Source: Antedon mediterranea (Eukaryota; Echinodermata; Crinoidea; Comatulida; Antedonidae). From it: a DNA stretch of 64,000 nt. The notes under the pieces were generated by a model. That model was not told where the DNA came from. It made no database searches and saw only the letters and a list, made by a program, of their open reading frames with translations. Location of the stretch: contig NC_092678.1 in assembly GCF_964355755.1 (NCBI RefSeq), forward strand, positions 7,162,922 through 7,226,921. Direction: 5' to 3'. A program made the position numbers and the translations under genes. Below, piece after piece: positions 12,038-22,800 of this stretch (within the stretch, counting starts at the first letter, position 1; each line of letters begins with the position of its first letter).

Positions 12038-12206
12038 AGCTTGGTTTCCACTAGAACGTAACGCAAGGACGTAAAGCGTTTTAACCAATGACAAGCGAAG
12101 TTATAGACAGTTAGCAATCAAAAGCGAATAAGCCATCGCTTGTGATTGGTCAATTCACTTGCGTTGCGTTACGTCCTTGTGTTGCGTCGCTAGTGGGAAC
12201 CACGCT
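12038..12206. mobile_element. MITE with 3-bp TAA target duplication
   Basis: The element opens AGCTTGGTTTCCACTAGAAC and closes TAGTGGGAACCACGCT, with TAA at both sides (12035-12037, 12207-12209). A 3-bp TWA duplication is typical of PIF/Harbinger-derived MITEs. Confidence 0.75.
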
Positions 12207-12861
12207 TAAACAATGTTTTAGTTTTGGATGTCAATAATGTAGGCCAGGTATAATACAATCAATTGAAAAAAAATTGTCCGGGGCGCATGCGTCTGGTGGT
12301 GCATCCTCATTAATTGCCTTGTTATAAATTTTACTGGAATTTATTATGTTTACCTCATTTTCTTGAAGGAAGAAATAAATGTTAAGTTGAATTGAATTGA
12401 ATATTGAATTAGTCTACAGAGTATCACTATACTTTAGAAGTTCTTCGTTGTTGGCCTCTTTATACAAAAAATATCGCTTATTTAATCATAATTAATTATC
12501 AATTAAATTAATTATCCTTTTTTCTAATCTTTCATTTCATCTTTTATTTCATAAAAAAAATACAGAGTACAACATTCTCCATAACTGTCTACATTGTTAT
12601 AAATATAAGAAAAAAATATATATGACCGACAATGTAAATAGTTTTATATTCATCTGACTGAATGATGGATGAAACTAAGCCAAGACTGTTTTAAAGCACC
12701 TTGATTGGTCCTATCATTGATCAATGGCTTTTCTTGTCCAGTGCCCACCTTGACCAGAGGAAAGGCATGGGTCAATATACGTCTGAGGCAGATACTAGAT
12801 GTCATACTGAGTCAGCCAGCAGTACTGATGTCAAATGCCTAATGGGACCCTAGCTCCATAT

Positions 12862-12985
12862 ACAGCACCCGATATTGCCATGCTCTCCCATCTAAGCTCT
12901 AACAGACCCAACGTTGCTTAACTTAATTTCGGTTATCTGACGAGAACTGTTGTTTCAACTTGGTAGAGCCATTATAATTATGCAC
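12862..12985 (-). pseudogene. Degenerate 5S rRNA-derived sequence
   Basis: Minus-strand reading retains GTTCTCGTCAGATAACCGAA, TTAAGCAACGTTGGGTCTG and ATGGGAGAGC, in 5S rRNA order, with many substitutions. Non-functional. It is a different copy from the one at 8937, because it keeps the middle segment. Confidence 0.65.
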
Positions 12986-13279
12986 ACTACGTCGGTACAC
13001 ATCCGGCCCCAAAATAACATATCAAACATATGATAAAAAAATAAATCTTTTATAAAAGCATAATAACTGAATGTGTTAAATAAGATAAGAGTCAAGATTC
13101 AAATATATAGATAAAAGTTATATACTGTATAAAAATGTATAGGCCCCTAATATGTAATCTTAACCTATGTAAAGATGCTACTAATGGTTGTTAAATCTGA
13201 GTTCAATTGGTTTTTCTTAAAAACGTCCTACTAAGGAGGCAGTGTTATATTTTTTAGACTTCAGGGGACGTGACCTAAT

Positions 13280-13490
13280 AAAGAGGTTTTTCACACACCT
13301 GCTCCGGTTCCGATGCGGCAAATAAAATGGCGTCTCAATGTTTCGTTTTACGAAGCGTCGCGCGCAGCTCTAGCGCACACCTCAATCGTATAGCCGTGTG
13401 GCGCGTCATGAAACGAAAGTCTAATGCTGTGCGCGCAATCTGACGCGAACCTAACAACTGGGGCCGGACCGGAGCAGCTGTGATAGACCA
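13280..13490. mobile_element. Small inverted-repeat element (possible MITE)
   Basis: CACACCTGCTCCGGTTCCG near 13293 is mirrored by GGACCGGAGCAGCTGTGA near 13470. The interior is CpG-rich (CGTCGCGCGCAG) compared with its surroundings. Single copy in the window, so the family is unknown. Confidence 0.45.
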
Positions 13491-14705
13491 TTTTTATAGT
13501 AGGCACAACGTTGTGTCCGAAAGTTATCCCCCATTAGGCTTCTGCTATATGTTCACTCTAAAGCATTACCAACCTCTACCAAACCCAATAAAAACCAATT
13601 ACCCTCTAATCTGTAACAAATATCTGCAAAACTATTTTAATTTTAACTAGATTTGAACTCGTCACTTTGACGAGTTAGTTATCCGCACAACAAACGCCAC
13701 GCGCACGTCATACGTTGGAATTTTGCACACGGAAAAAGATTATGGCATTATGACCTGAACTGAAGAATATCATATGCTGTTAGTGCTGAATTCTGTCAAT
13801 TTTGTGTCATATAGTATATACAGTGCAAACGGTATAATCTGTATACATGTTACATACAGTGTAGAATAGGTGAAATTACGAGACCCCCCGTTTATTCTTA
13901 TTTTTAACATGGCGACGGTATCAAAATGAAACACTAAGATAGCAATTTCGGAAGGACATTATCTCAGCAACCACAGGCCCGTAGCCAGGGGAGGTTTTTA
14001 TGGTTCGAGCGAACCCCCCTTAACCGACTGCGAACCCCCATCCCCGACATTCCCAATACCTCACCCTCATCTCTGAATCCTCCAAATACGTGCCCCACAC
14101 AGTACAAAAGGTTATTCGTAAATTGAAAAATTCGTAAACTCGTTCTTGAATAACTCGATACATTCTTTGCTGTATGATAATATTGACGCGTGTATCGTAC
14201 TCATACAGTGAGCTGGTGCACGAACGATTCGTACAAAGGACACCGCCAGACAAACGCGTACTTACTGTTTAGATCACGGCAGTCAGCATGCATAAAGTAG
14301 GCCTATTCCGTAAATCTTCTAATTGTAACCCTGGGTTATTATTCTTTGATTGTTTTTTAAGGGTGGGTAACTATTAGAAGGGGATTACTATTAGAAGGGG
14401 GATTACTATTAGAGTAGTGGGTTACTATTACTCATCTTAAATTAGGCACCTGAAAATTGTAACCCACCTCAACTATTCCGATCAGCAAATCATAGCAAAA
14501 TAATAAAACAGTAGGCCTACGAATAAACAAATTTGTTTGAACTCTAACTTTATTTTATAAACTCAAAAACACTCAATCCTCCCCACTCTCGAGATCAACA
14601 TGCATTATCTCCTTATTTTCAAAATACGGCTGCATCATAAACGACCAGTCTTCAATTCATAATGTAATTTTGTCAATAGTTTCTGTGACTCTAATATTAA
14701 CCCCA

Positions 14706-15018
14706 TGTGGGTTACTATTAGAGTAGTGGATTATTATTATAGATTGGCTTATAAGGTGGGTTACTATTAGAGTAGTGGATTATTATTATAGATTGGCTTA
14801 TAAGGTGGGTTACTATTAGAAGGTGGGTTATTATTAGAGTGTGGGTTACTATTAGAGTGTGGGTTACTATTAGAGTGTGGGCTACTATTAGAGTGTGGGT
14901 TACTATTAGAGTGTGGGTTACTATTAGAGTGTGGGTTACTATTAGAGTGTGGGTTACTATTAGAGTGTGGGTTACTATTAGAGTGTGGGTTACTATTAGA
15001 GTGTGGGTTACTATTAGA
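14706..15018. repeat. 18-bp tandem array GTGGGTTACTATTAGAGT, with longer units upstream
   Basis: About eleven 18-bp units from 14820, preceded by two units of about 56 bp that share GGGTTACTATTAGA, with scattered relatives near 14357-14420. The 18-bp period keeps several frames open on both strands (THTLIV, SNSNPH, VWVTIR); these are not genes. Confidence 0.95.
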
Positions 15019-15139
15019 AGATTTACGGTATAGCCTTCCGACGGACATAACAAATGTGTGGCTATGAAGTATAGTGCGTGTATCAACATCATAGAGGATT
15101 ATAGTGAATATTAATATATTACACTAGTAATATTATACA

Positions 15140-15295
15140 AATAATGAATGTTTATGAGTGCAATGGTACAAATAATGGCACGAGGTGAATGATGAAAGGT
15201 TATATCAACGAGGCAAAGCCGAGTTGATATAACCTTTCATCATTCACCAAGTGCCATTATTTGTACCATTACACGAATACAAAACATTCATTATT
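15140..15295. repeat. Near-perfect palindrome, arms about 65 bp
   Basis: ATGGTACAAATAATGGCAC to GGTTATATCAAC is mirrored after a short loop near 15220. A DNA hairpin or cruciform candidate inside the 13974-16019 element. Confidence 0.85.
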
Positions 15296-15450
15296 TGTTT
15301 TATATAACCTCTAGACGTTTTTTTTTCGTACACAAAAATGTTTCAAAAAGTACTATTTAACGATCGTTGAATAGTGCGTACTATTGCACGCCATGTGACC
15401 CACATTCGTCCAATCAAATGACAGGAATTTATATAGGTGTTATATAAATG

Positions 15451-15660
15451 AATATATTACACTATAATATCTATGGTAACATGTACTGTAGTTTACATTA
15501 TAGCATCTGTATCAATATCATCTATTTACATTGATTAACATTTAATTTCCTCAACAAAATATTTTTTGAGGAAATTAATATTGATATATTGATACAGATG
15601 CTATAATGTAAACTACAGTACATGTTACCATAGATATTATAGCGTAATATATTAATATAT
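15451..15660. repeat. Second long palindrome, arms about 70 bp
   Basis: ATCTATGGTAACATGTACTG... is mirrored by ...CAGTACATGTTACCATAGAT around a loop rich in GAGGAAATTAA. It lies just right of the first palindrome. Confidence 0.85.
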
Positions 15661-16514
15661 TACTAGTGTAATTGCTGTAAATAAATATAGGTAGAGCTAT
15701 AATAAGCATTGAATTTGCCTTTCACAAAACACCGAGTGAATGATCATAACAATCGGCGATTAAATTGTCCACGTGTGTGTGAGGAGGAGAAAAAAAAGTA
15801 CGAATACGATCGTTTTGATCATTGGTAGCATGCTGCATGAGAGTGTCTTTTCCGACCAATTAGAGGTGCCATTTATCATGAATGTTATGTGCGAGAGTAC
15901 CATTTCCGGCCATCTAGGGATGTCATTTAACAAAATTTCTGCGGGGCAGTGTCCCAAATACTTAGTGTCCGAACATCTCGCCCCCCCCCCCTCCTTGACA
16001 GATCCTGGCTACGGCCCTGAACCACATATTAACATGTAGGAGAAATTTGAATACGTAAAATATAGATGCGCGCCCTTTTAAATGTGATGAACTATTACGC
16101 AAAATATGAAAATACGCCTTTTTTTTTATTCAACTGGCCAAATGATGACGTCACAACATCCGATTGGCAAAATGTTTACATGAATTCGTATCTACAATCC
16201 AATAGCTTCCAGAAAACGTTGTAATCATGATTATCACGTTTTATTTTGACGAGCTAAACAGATTGAAATTTACTGTAAAGATGAAAATAAGTGACCCACG
16301 TTATTTTCATTTTTATACATGATGACGTCATAAAAATTTAATATTTTACCTCATGCGAAATATAGTTGATTGACCTAGACATTTTTGAAATATCTGAGGA
16401 AATGGAATACGTATAAGCGAGATGCGCTCTATTTAATGTGATGAGCTATGATGAAAGATACAAAAATCCTATATTTTACATTCGTGTGGCCATACGATGA
16501 CGTCATAACATCCG

Positions 16515-16612
16515 AGGGGTAAATAACTAAGTTGCGGATAACCAAAAAAAAAAAAAAAGATGATGAAACAGGACAGTTACAAGGAGTTATCCGCTCAATG
16601 CGGATAACTAAT
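16515..16612. mobile_element. Short inverted repeat just past the gene B stop
   Basis: TGCGGATAACC at the left and GTTATCCGCTCAATGCGGATAAC at the right. The GTTATCCGC word recurs at about 13675 and 42003. It lies within 30 bp of the gene B stop codon, so it is probably in the 3' UTR. Confidence 0.5.
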
Positions 16613-16639
16613 TAAAATATTATTTAACCACATAAACCA

Positions 16640-16869
16640 CTATGGATGTTTATAGCAGTCATCTACGTGAAGTTGTAAAATACCCTCACTGTGTAATCTG
16701 GCGAGTTCATTGAACTCCTGATTAAAAGCATGAAACAATCTGGTTAGATTTCTTTGTTCGAAGTAATGATAGGATGTCGAACGGTTGTATATGTCAGTTG
16801 AGAACGGCCAAAATCCGTACAGATGAACCTCGTCACAAAATAACAGCGCCGTTGTGGTAATGTAAAAGC
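16640..16869 (-). CDS. Gene B exon 7: motifs S, III, VS and stop
   Basis: Acceptor CTTTTAG. It encodes [49 protein letters not shown] and DDCYKHP, with TAG at 16640-16642. The tail after the last cysteine is three residues longer than in gene C. Confidence 0.96.
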
Positions 16870-19800
16870 CTAAAAGATAAACATGTTTAACTTTACATTT
16901 TTTTTCTTTTTAACTTTTTACGATTTTACGATTTTATATCGTTTTTTTATACAACATATCTGTTTGTATTTTTACGTTGATTGGTTATAATTACAAACCG
17001 GTAATTTATCTGCCTAAAGCTCTGTCTAAACGGTAGGCCTAAAACTAGTTTGAAAGAAAAAAGTTCGAAGGGCCAAAATATGCTAGTGATATGGTTAAAT
17101 ATAGTGGTGATATGACATCATCAGGATTTTTCTATTTTTATAGCAATTTTAACTAATTTTTATATATTTGTAGGCCTAATGCAATTCATTTCAGTCCTTG
17201 ACTGTCGTTTTGTAATTTATATATATTTTTTTTCGTTTTTTTCGTTTTGTAATAGGCCTATGTTTATTTTAGCCTGTATATGTAAATAAATAAAAAATAA
17301 AAATCATGTCCAAAATTGTTCTAGAAATATTTCTATGCTAAATTCAAGTTTGTGATTAAAGCAAATTACTATATACTGGGTGCCCGCGAATCGGCTCGAT
17401 TAGGAAAATATTGTATTGTTTGAAGGTTTGCATGGCGAAATCAAATGTTGATATAAAGTTGATATATATTTGTATAGATTATGTTATGATATTTCAGTCC
17501 TGCATCACAAGACAGGAACAGTAGAAAATGTTTACTAACCTGATGATATTCTGTTTAATACTGTTACGCCGCTGTTCACCCAAAAATCTTGTGACTCCGT
17601 AAAATGCTTTGGATCTCCATGTACAAATTTTACTTTTTCCAAACGCTTATTGAGTAACGAGTTTACTCTAAGGCTCATCGTATAGCTACTCGTGAAAGTT
17701 GGAAACCAAATATAGTTTCTGTATTCATCCATTTTTTGTGTGAATTTCTTTCTATCTATACGCTTACGTGCACTTCCAAATCTAGAAAGACAGATTTATA
17801 ACTTAACAAAGTGAGAATAGTAGATCTACCAACTAGACGGAGGGGCCTAATAATAGCTCTGTCAACATTTATTAACAAAATATGTGATATGCCCATATAT
17901 GGACACGATGACGTCATATCACTACCGTATTTGGGCGCATAACATTTTGTTTATCAAAAGTTTGACTGTAGACAGAGCTTTACACAAATAAAACCGAAGA
18001 TGCATCCATTAACAAATTCTATAAATGTAAAATGTGTTCATTATTTGTTGACCTTTAAATCCATTTGACGTAAAGCAATTTAGTAATTTAAAAACAATTG
18101 TTAGTAAAAGCCTGTTTTCCTATTGTCGTTGATCGTTAACAGTTCAACGACGATCGTTTGAAAACGATCAAGTTGAAATGATAACGATAGCGAGTACCTT
18201 TTCCTGTAAATCGTTAACATTTCAATGTTTACGTAGAAGATTCCCCATTATTGGTAACGATAGCGTCGACTAACGTCGACAGGAAAACAGGCTTTATAGC
18301 GTCCTATTGTCTCAGACTATGAGGTAAGATACAGCATAGGTGTTATATTACGTTTGAGGGATTGCTAAATTTACATTTCGTATTCTTCATTGAATGTCAT
18401 ACAATTCAAATATAATTACAAGACGATTCCTCGTCTAATGCGTTATTACCATGATTATAATTTCAATAGTCTATCATTTGGAGGAGAGGAAGATATTGTA
18501 TCTGATTTCCGACAAGCAGGTGATGTTTAACAAGAAATATTTCTTACAAAAAACGACGCTCGACATTTTAAAATTAATCATTGTTCTTTTGATTACCGTA
18601 TGATTAATTATTAAAAAGATGTCCTTTAATCGCAAAGATGCATTTACTTCACAGATACAGGCCCGTAGCCAGGGGGGTTTTTATGGTTCGGGCGAACCCC
18701 GCTTTACAGCGACCCCCCCCCCCCCCTCTTAACCGACTGCGAACCCCCATCCCCGACATCCCCAATACCTCACCACACCCTCATCTCTGAAAATCCTCCA
18801 AATAAGTGCCCCACAATACAAAAGGTTGTTTGTAAATTGAAAAATTCGTAAACTCGTTCGTGAATAACTCATACCTTATTGTTAAACAAATGAATTGGTT
18901 GCCGATTTTCACCTGAAAAATAATACGAATTTTTGGTCCCAGAATGTAACATTTTTTCGTTCAATGCGAACGTCACGGGGAAGTCTCCGATTAAGGTACT
19001 TTTGGTACGGTAATACATTCTAATAACTATACTCAATTAATGTAAATTAATTATCAATTAATAATTTTAAAAAGTTGTACAAAAAATATGAAGCTGTTGC
19101 TATAAATATATTGAGCAAAAGGTTAAATTGTATAATTTGGAATTTTAATTCATTTAAAAATGCTAAATAAAGTCAGATGTTAAAACCACATTTTCCAAAA
19201 ATTCATTTTTATTTATCCACTATAAACTTTACAAAAGTGTTGTTTTAAACCACACTCCAAATAAAACAAAGAAAATAATGATAGGACATTTGCAGAAAGA
19301 AGCAAACTTTGCTCTGTTACCGGTATAACACGGTTCAAATTTTGGAAATTCGGCCTATTTACGAACGTACGGAAATGAAGATAAATAGGGTACTACACGC
19401 ATCGGAAATACAACACTATACGCACAATTATGATTTGGCCTAAAAATTGGCCTTAGATTATGGAAAACCCCCGGCAAAACGCAATAATTATGGACAAATC
19501 GATTATTAGCCTTGGCAATATGCCTAATATTTAAAAGGAATGAATATAGGCTATATTTCGTTTGTCGATGAATTTTTGAATTCATGTGTGAATGATTGAT
19601 CCATTAGAGGTAATCTGTGATGGCTCTAGTAACACTGCTATGCGTGAGTAATTTGTGAATAACGTAGTATGCTACATACACGAGCCTAGATAGGGAAGAT
19701 CTGTACTGTCGTTCATTGCGAGAGGAGGGGGAAGTCCGGTAATGTGTCATGAAAAATGTAACAAGCCAGAGATGAAATAAAATCACTAACATTTTAGCTG

Positions 19801-22800
19801 ATTGTCGTTGTTTTAGTCGTCGTCAGAAGTTTATTGCTCGACATCTATTTCTCATGTGTAGTAGAGCGTTTCTTTGATTGAATACTGTTGTTTGTATTAT
19901 AACACAAGTTCATTTTGGATTTTCAGTAAATTACCAATGGTTTATTCAAAGTCAAACTGTAACTAATCCCTCACTATTCAATCAAAATGTTATTATTATA
20001 CTACTATATTGTTGGAAAATGGATTGCGTGACATGAAAATAGATTGATAGTAAAATGTAATAAAGATACGTTCTTGTCTGGTTATTAGGTATGCATGCTC
20101 TGATAAAGCAGAGGATTACTTTTGTAGCGTTCCATTTAAAATAAATTTTATTACAAAGAAATATTTTGGTTGTGAAGGTCGTTTTAACAATTAGGGACAG
20201 TGACCCAAATACTTAGTGTCCGAACCCCCCTTGACAGATCCTGGCTACGGCCCTGAGATAGTTCTTTATTATGAATCACATGCCCATTTTTTCACTAGTT
20301 AATTGTATACACAGCATCTGAAAGAAGGCATGTGTACCTTTCCAACAATGTATTATTTGCCAACAAATTTTAATCTACTAATTCAAAAATGGCATTTAAA
20401 AATGGTCAATTTTGAACTTTAATGTGCTGTAGCCTGTTTGTGTGTGACCTCAACCTGAACCGTTGTATGCATGCAACTGAATACTCTCTAAAGACAACGT
20501 GTGTGGTACACGTGAACATTCTTTCACAATCAGTTGATTCGAGTCAACCAATCAAAGGGCAAGAATCCAAAATCGTTTAACCGTGAGCCCTTATAGACTC
20601 TCTGTTCCCAGACGTTTTTTGGGTCCAGCAGCTGAAACCTATAAATTATAGTCGAGTTTCCAAATTCGCAAAACTGTCGGCCTTAGATACTAAAGCTACC
20701 GCTATGAAACAGCTTATTAATGAATATGTCCTCATGGGACAGCTGGCTAGAGCAGCGGCGCGAAAATCCAAAATCCAAAAAAAGATCGGTTGGTGGCGCT
20801 ATATTATACCAAATAAACCAATATACCAACATTTCCTACTCATAAACTCAACAAGCGCAAAAAAAGTCGATCATAAAATTTAAAAAAAGATGCTATTTAT
20901 TTTGCAAAAAAAGATGCTAGATAACAATTATTAAGAAGATGCTTTGTTATTGTATATTAAAATCAGTGTTTGACCACACTTTTGGATGCTTACGGTAAAA
21001 AGATGCCACATTTGGAAAAATTATGTCATTTTCAGCTCACTACAAAATTCAACTGCGCATTTTGTATAAGTCAGCGCGCTCCGTATAGTGTAGTAAGTAA
21101 CTATCCAATCAGATTGTTTGAAAGCACTACTGATAGCGTGTATTTAGTATGCGTCCGATAGAACGCGATCACAGTTTGTGGTAAATGTTTTAGTGAGTGT
21201 TCATTATTCGTGTCAGTTGACCCAGCTAATAGCTAAAGTGTCCGCCGGGCTTAACAATGAGATAAATAAAATAATCGATAAATTACGTAATAATACTAAA
21301 ACTACTACTAAAACGTGAACTAATAATTATTATTAATAATATTAATAATAATATTAATATTTAGATGTTTTTTTTAATATGAACTATTTAAAATATGCCT
21401 ACTCACCTCAACCTAATAAGTGAAGGATTGACTGTGGTTAAATTAGTTTTAGAACCCGCGTCTTTTGTAAATCCATTTAGCGGTGGAGCGTTACATCTGA
21501 AGAAAAATAAAGTTGTAAGTCATTTACATTCAAAAGCGCTAAATGTAAGGCAGTTTCAAAGCTTGATGAAAAAACAACATTTAAGCGCTGTCTACACAAT
21601 CAAACTAGTTGTTGACAAAAAAATGTGATGTGCCTGAATATGATAGTAATATGACGTCATCGTGTCTATATGGACTCATCACATTTATTTCACATAAAGT
21701 TTGATAGTGTAACCAGAGCTTTAGTCTGTAGTTGTTATCAAAGTCTTCTGACGCGTACATACTGTACTATCTTGAATGATGTAACTCACCTTATAACGAA
21801 GTCAGCTTTATCAATTTCTTTGCCGCATTTACTTCCATTTAATATCCCTCCATTACCCACAATGGAACATCTTTTATATGGCCCTTTGTGTTCTGGAGAG
21901 TCCTGAAAAAGACGCATTGTACTGAATTATTCGTGATTCTCGCTAGAGACGCAACACAACGACGTAACGCAACGTAAAGCGTGGTTCCCACTAGCGACGC
22001 AACACAAGGACGTAACGCAACGTTCTTTCTCGACGTCGTCGTAACGCGCAAAAATGAATAGAGGACTCCCCTGCCTCTAGCAGTAGGCTCACAGTGTAGG
22101 ACACGTGGGCCTAGGCATACTAATATCTCTATACTGATGGTTCTTCGTTTTCAGTAGGCCTATCCTAGTCCAAATAGCATTTTGGACTAGGCTGAAGACT
22201 TTGACCTACCTAATATTCCCGCACTTACTTTCCGGAACATCATTTTATAGTAACTTTGGTAAGGCTTACCATTTTGTATCGTCGTCGTTAGTTAAAAAAG
22301 TACCTTTTCCTGTAAATCGTTCAAATGTTAATGTTTACGTAGAAAATCGCCGATAGCGTCGAATAACGTCGACAGGAAAACAGGCTTAAATTGACCAATC
22401 ACAAGCGATGGCTTATTCGCTTGTGATTGCTAACTGTCTATAACTTCGCTTGTCATTGGTTAAAACGTTTGCGTTGCGTTTACGTCCTTGCGTTACGTTC
22501 TAGTGGGAACCAAGCTTTAGGGATTTTACCAATCACTGTAGATTGTCATAGGTCAACTCGCTTGCGTTGTGTCTACGTCATTGTGTTGTGTCCTAGGAAC
22601 CAAGCTTTAACGTCACACAGTGTGTTTTATAAAGCTCTTTACACTATCAAACTTTATGTGACAAAAAAGTGTAATGTGCCCATATATGGACTCAATGATG
22701 TCATACCACTAGAATATTTGAGCACATCATACTTTATTTTGTCAGACTAGTTTGATAGTGTAGAAAGAACTTAAAGTTACGTAAGACAGAATTTCGGTAA

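Larger units (their letters stand above)
13974..16019. mobile_element. 2.05 kb DNA element, CAGGSCCGTAGCC termini, 5-bp target duplication
   Basis: Starts CAGGCCCGTAGCCAGG and ends CCTGGCTACGGCCCTG, with AACCA at both sides (13969-13973, 16020-16024). It has no intact transposase frame. The interior carries an 18-bp tandem array and two strong palindromes. The left 200 bp match the start of the element at 18658. The termini look hAT-like, but the duplication is 5 bp, not 8. Confidence 0.8.

Noticed and set aside
9372-13890. Possible 4.5 kb transposon bounded by GGTGAAATTACG words at about 9390 and 13875
   Set aside because: A short inverted match (CCCGTAATTTCACCTATGCTACACTGT region and its mirror) exists, but I found no target duplication and the interior contains other complete elements and the minisatellite; possible but not supported enough to annotate.
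14718-15092. Repeated THTLIV / SNSNPH / VWVTIR open frames
   Set aside because: They arise because the 18-bp tandem unit is a multiple of three without stops; several frames on both strands are open at once.
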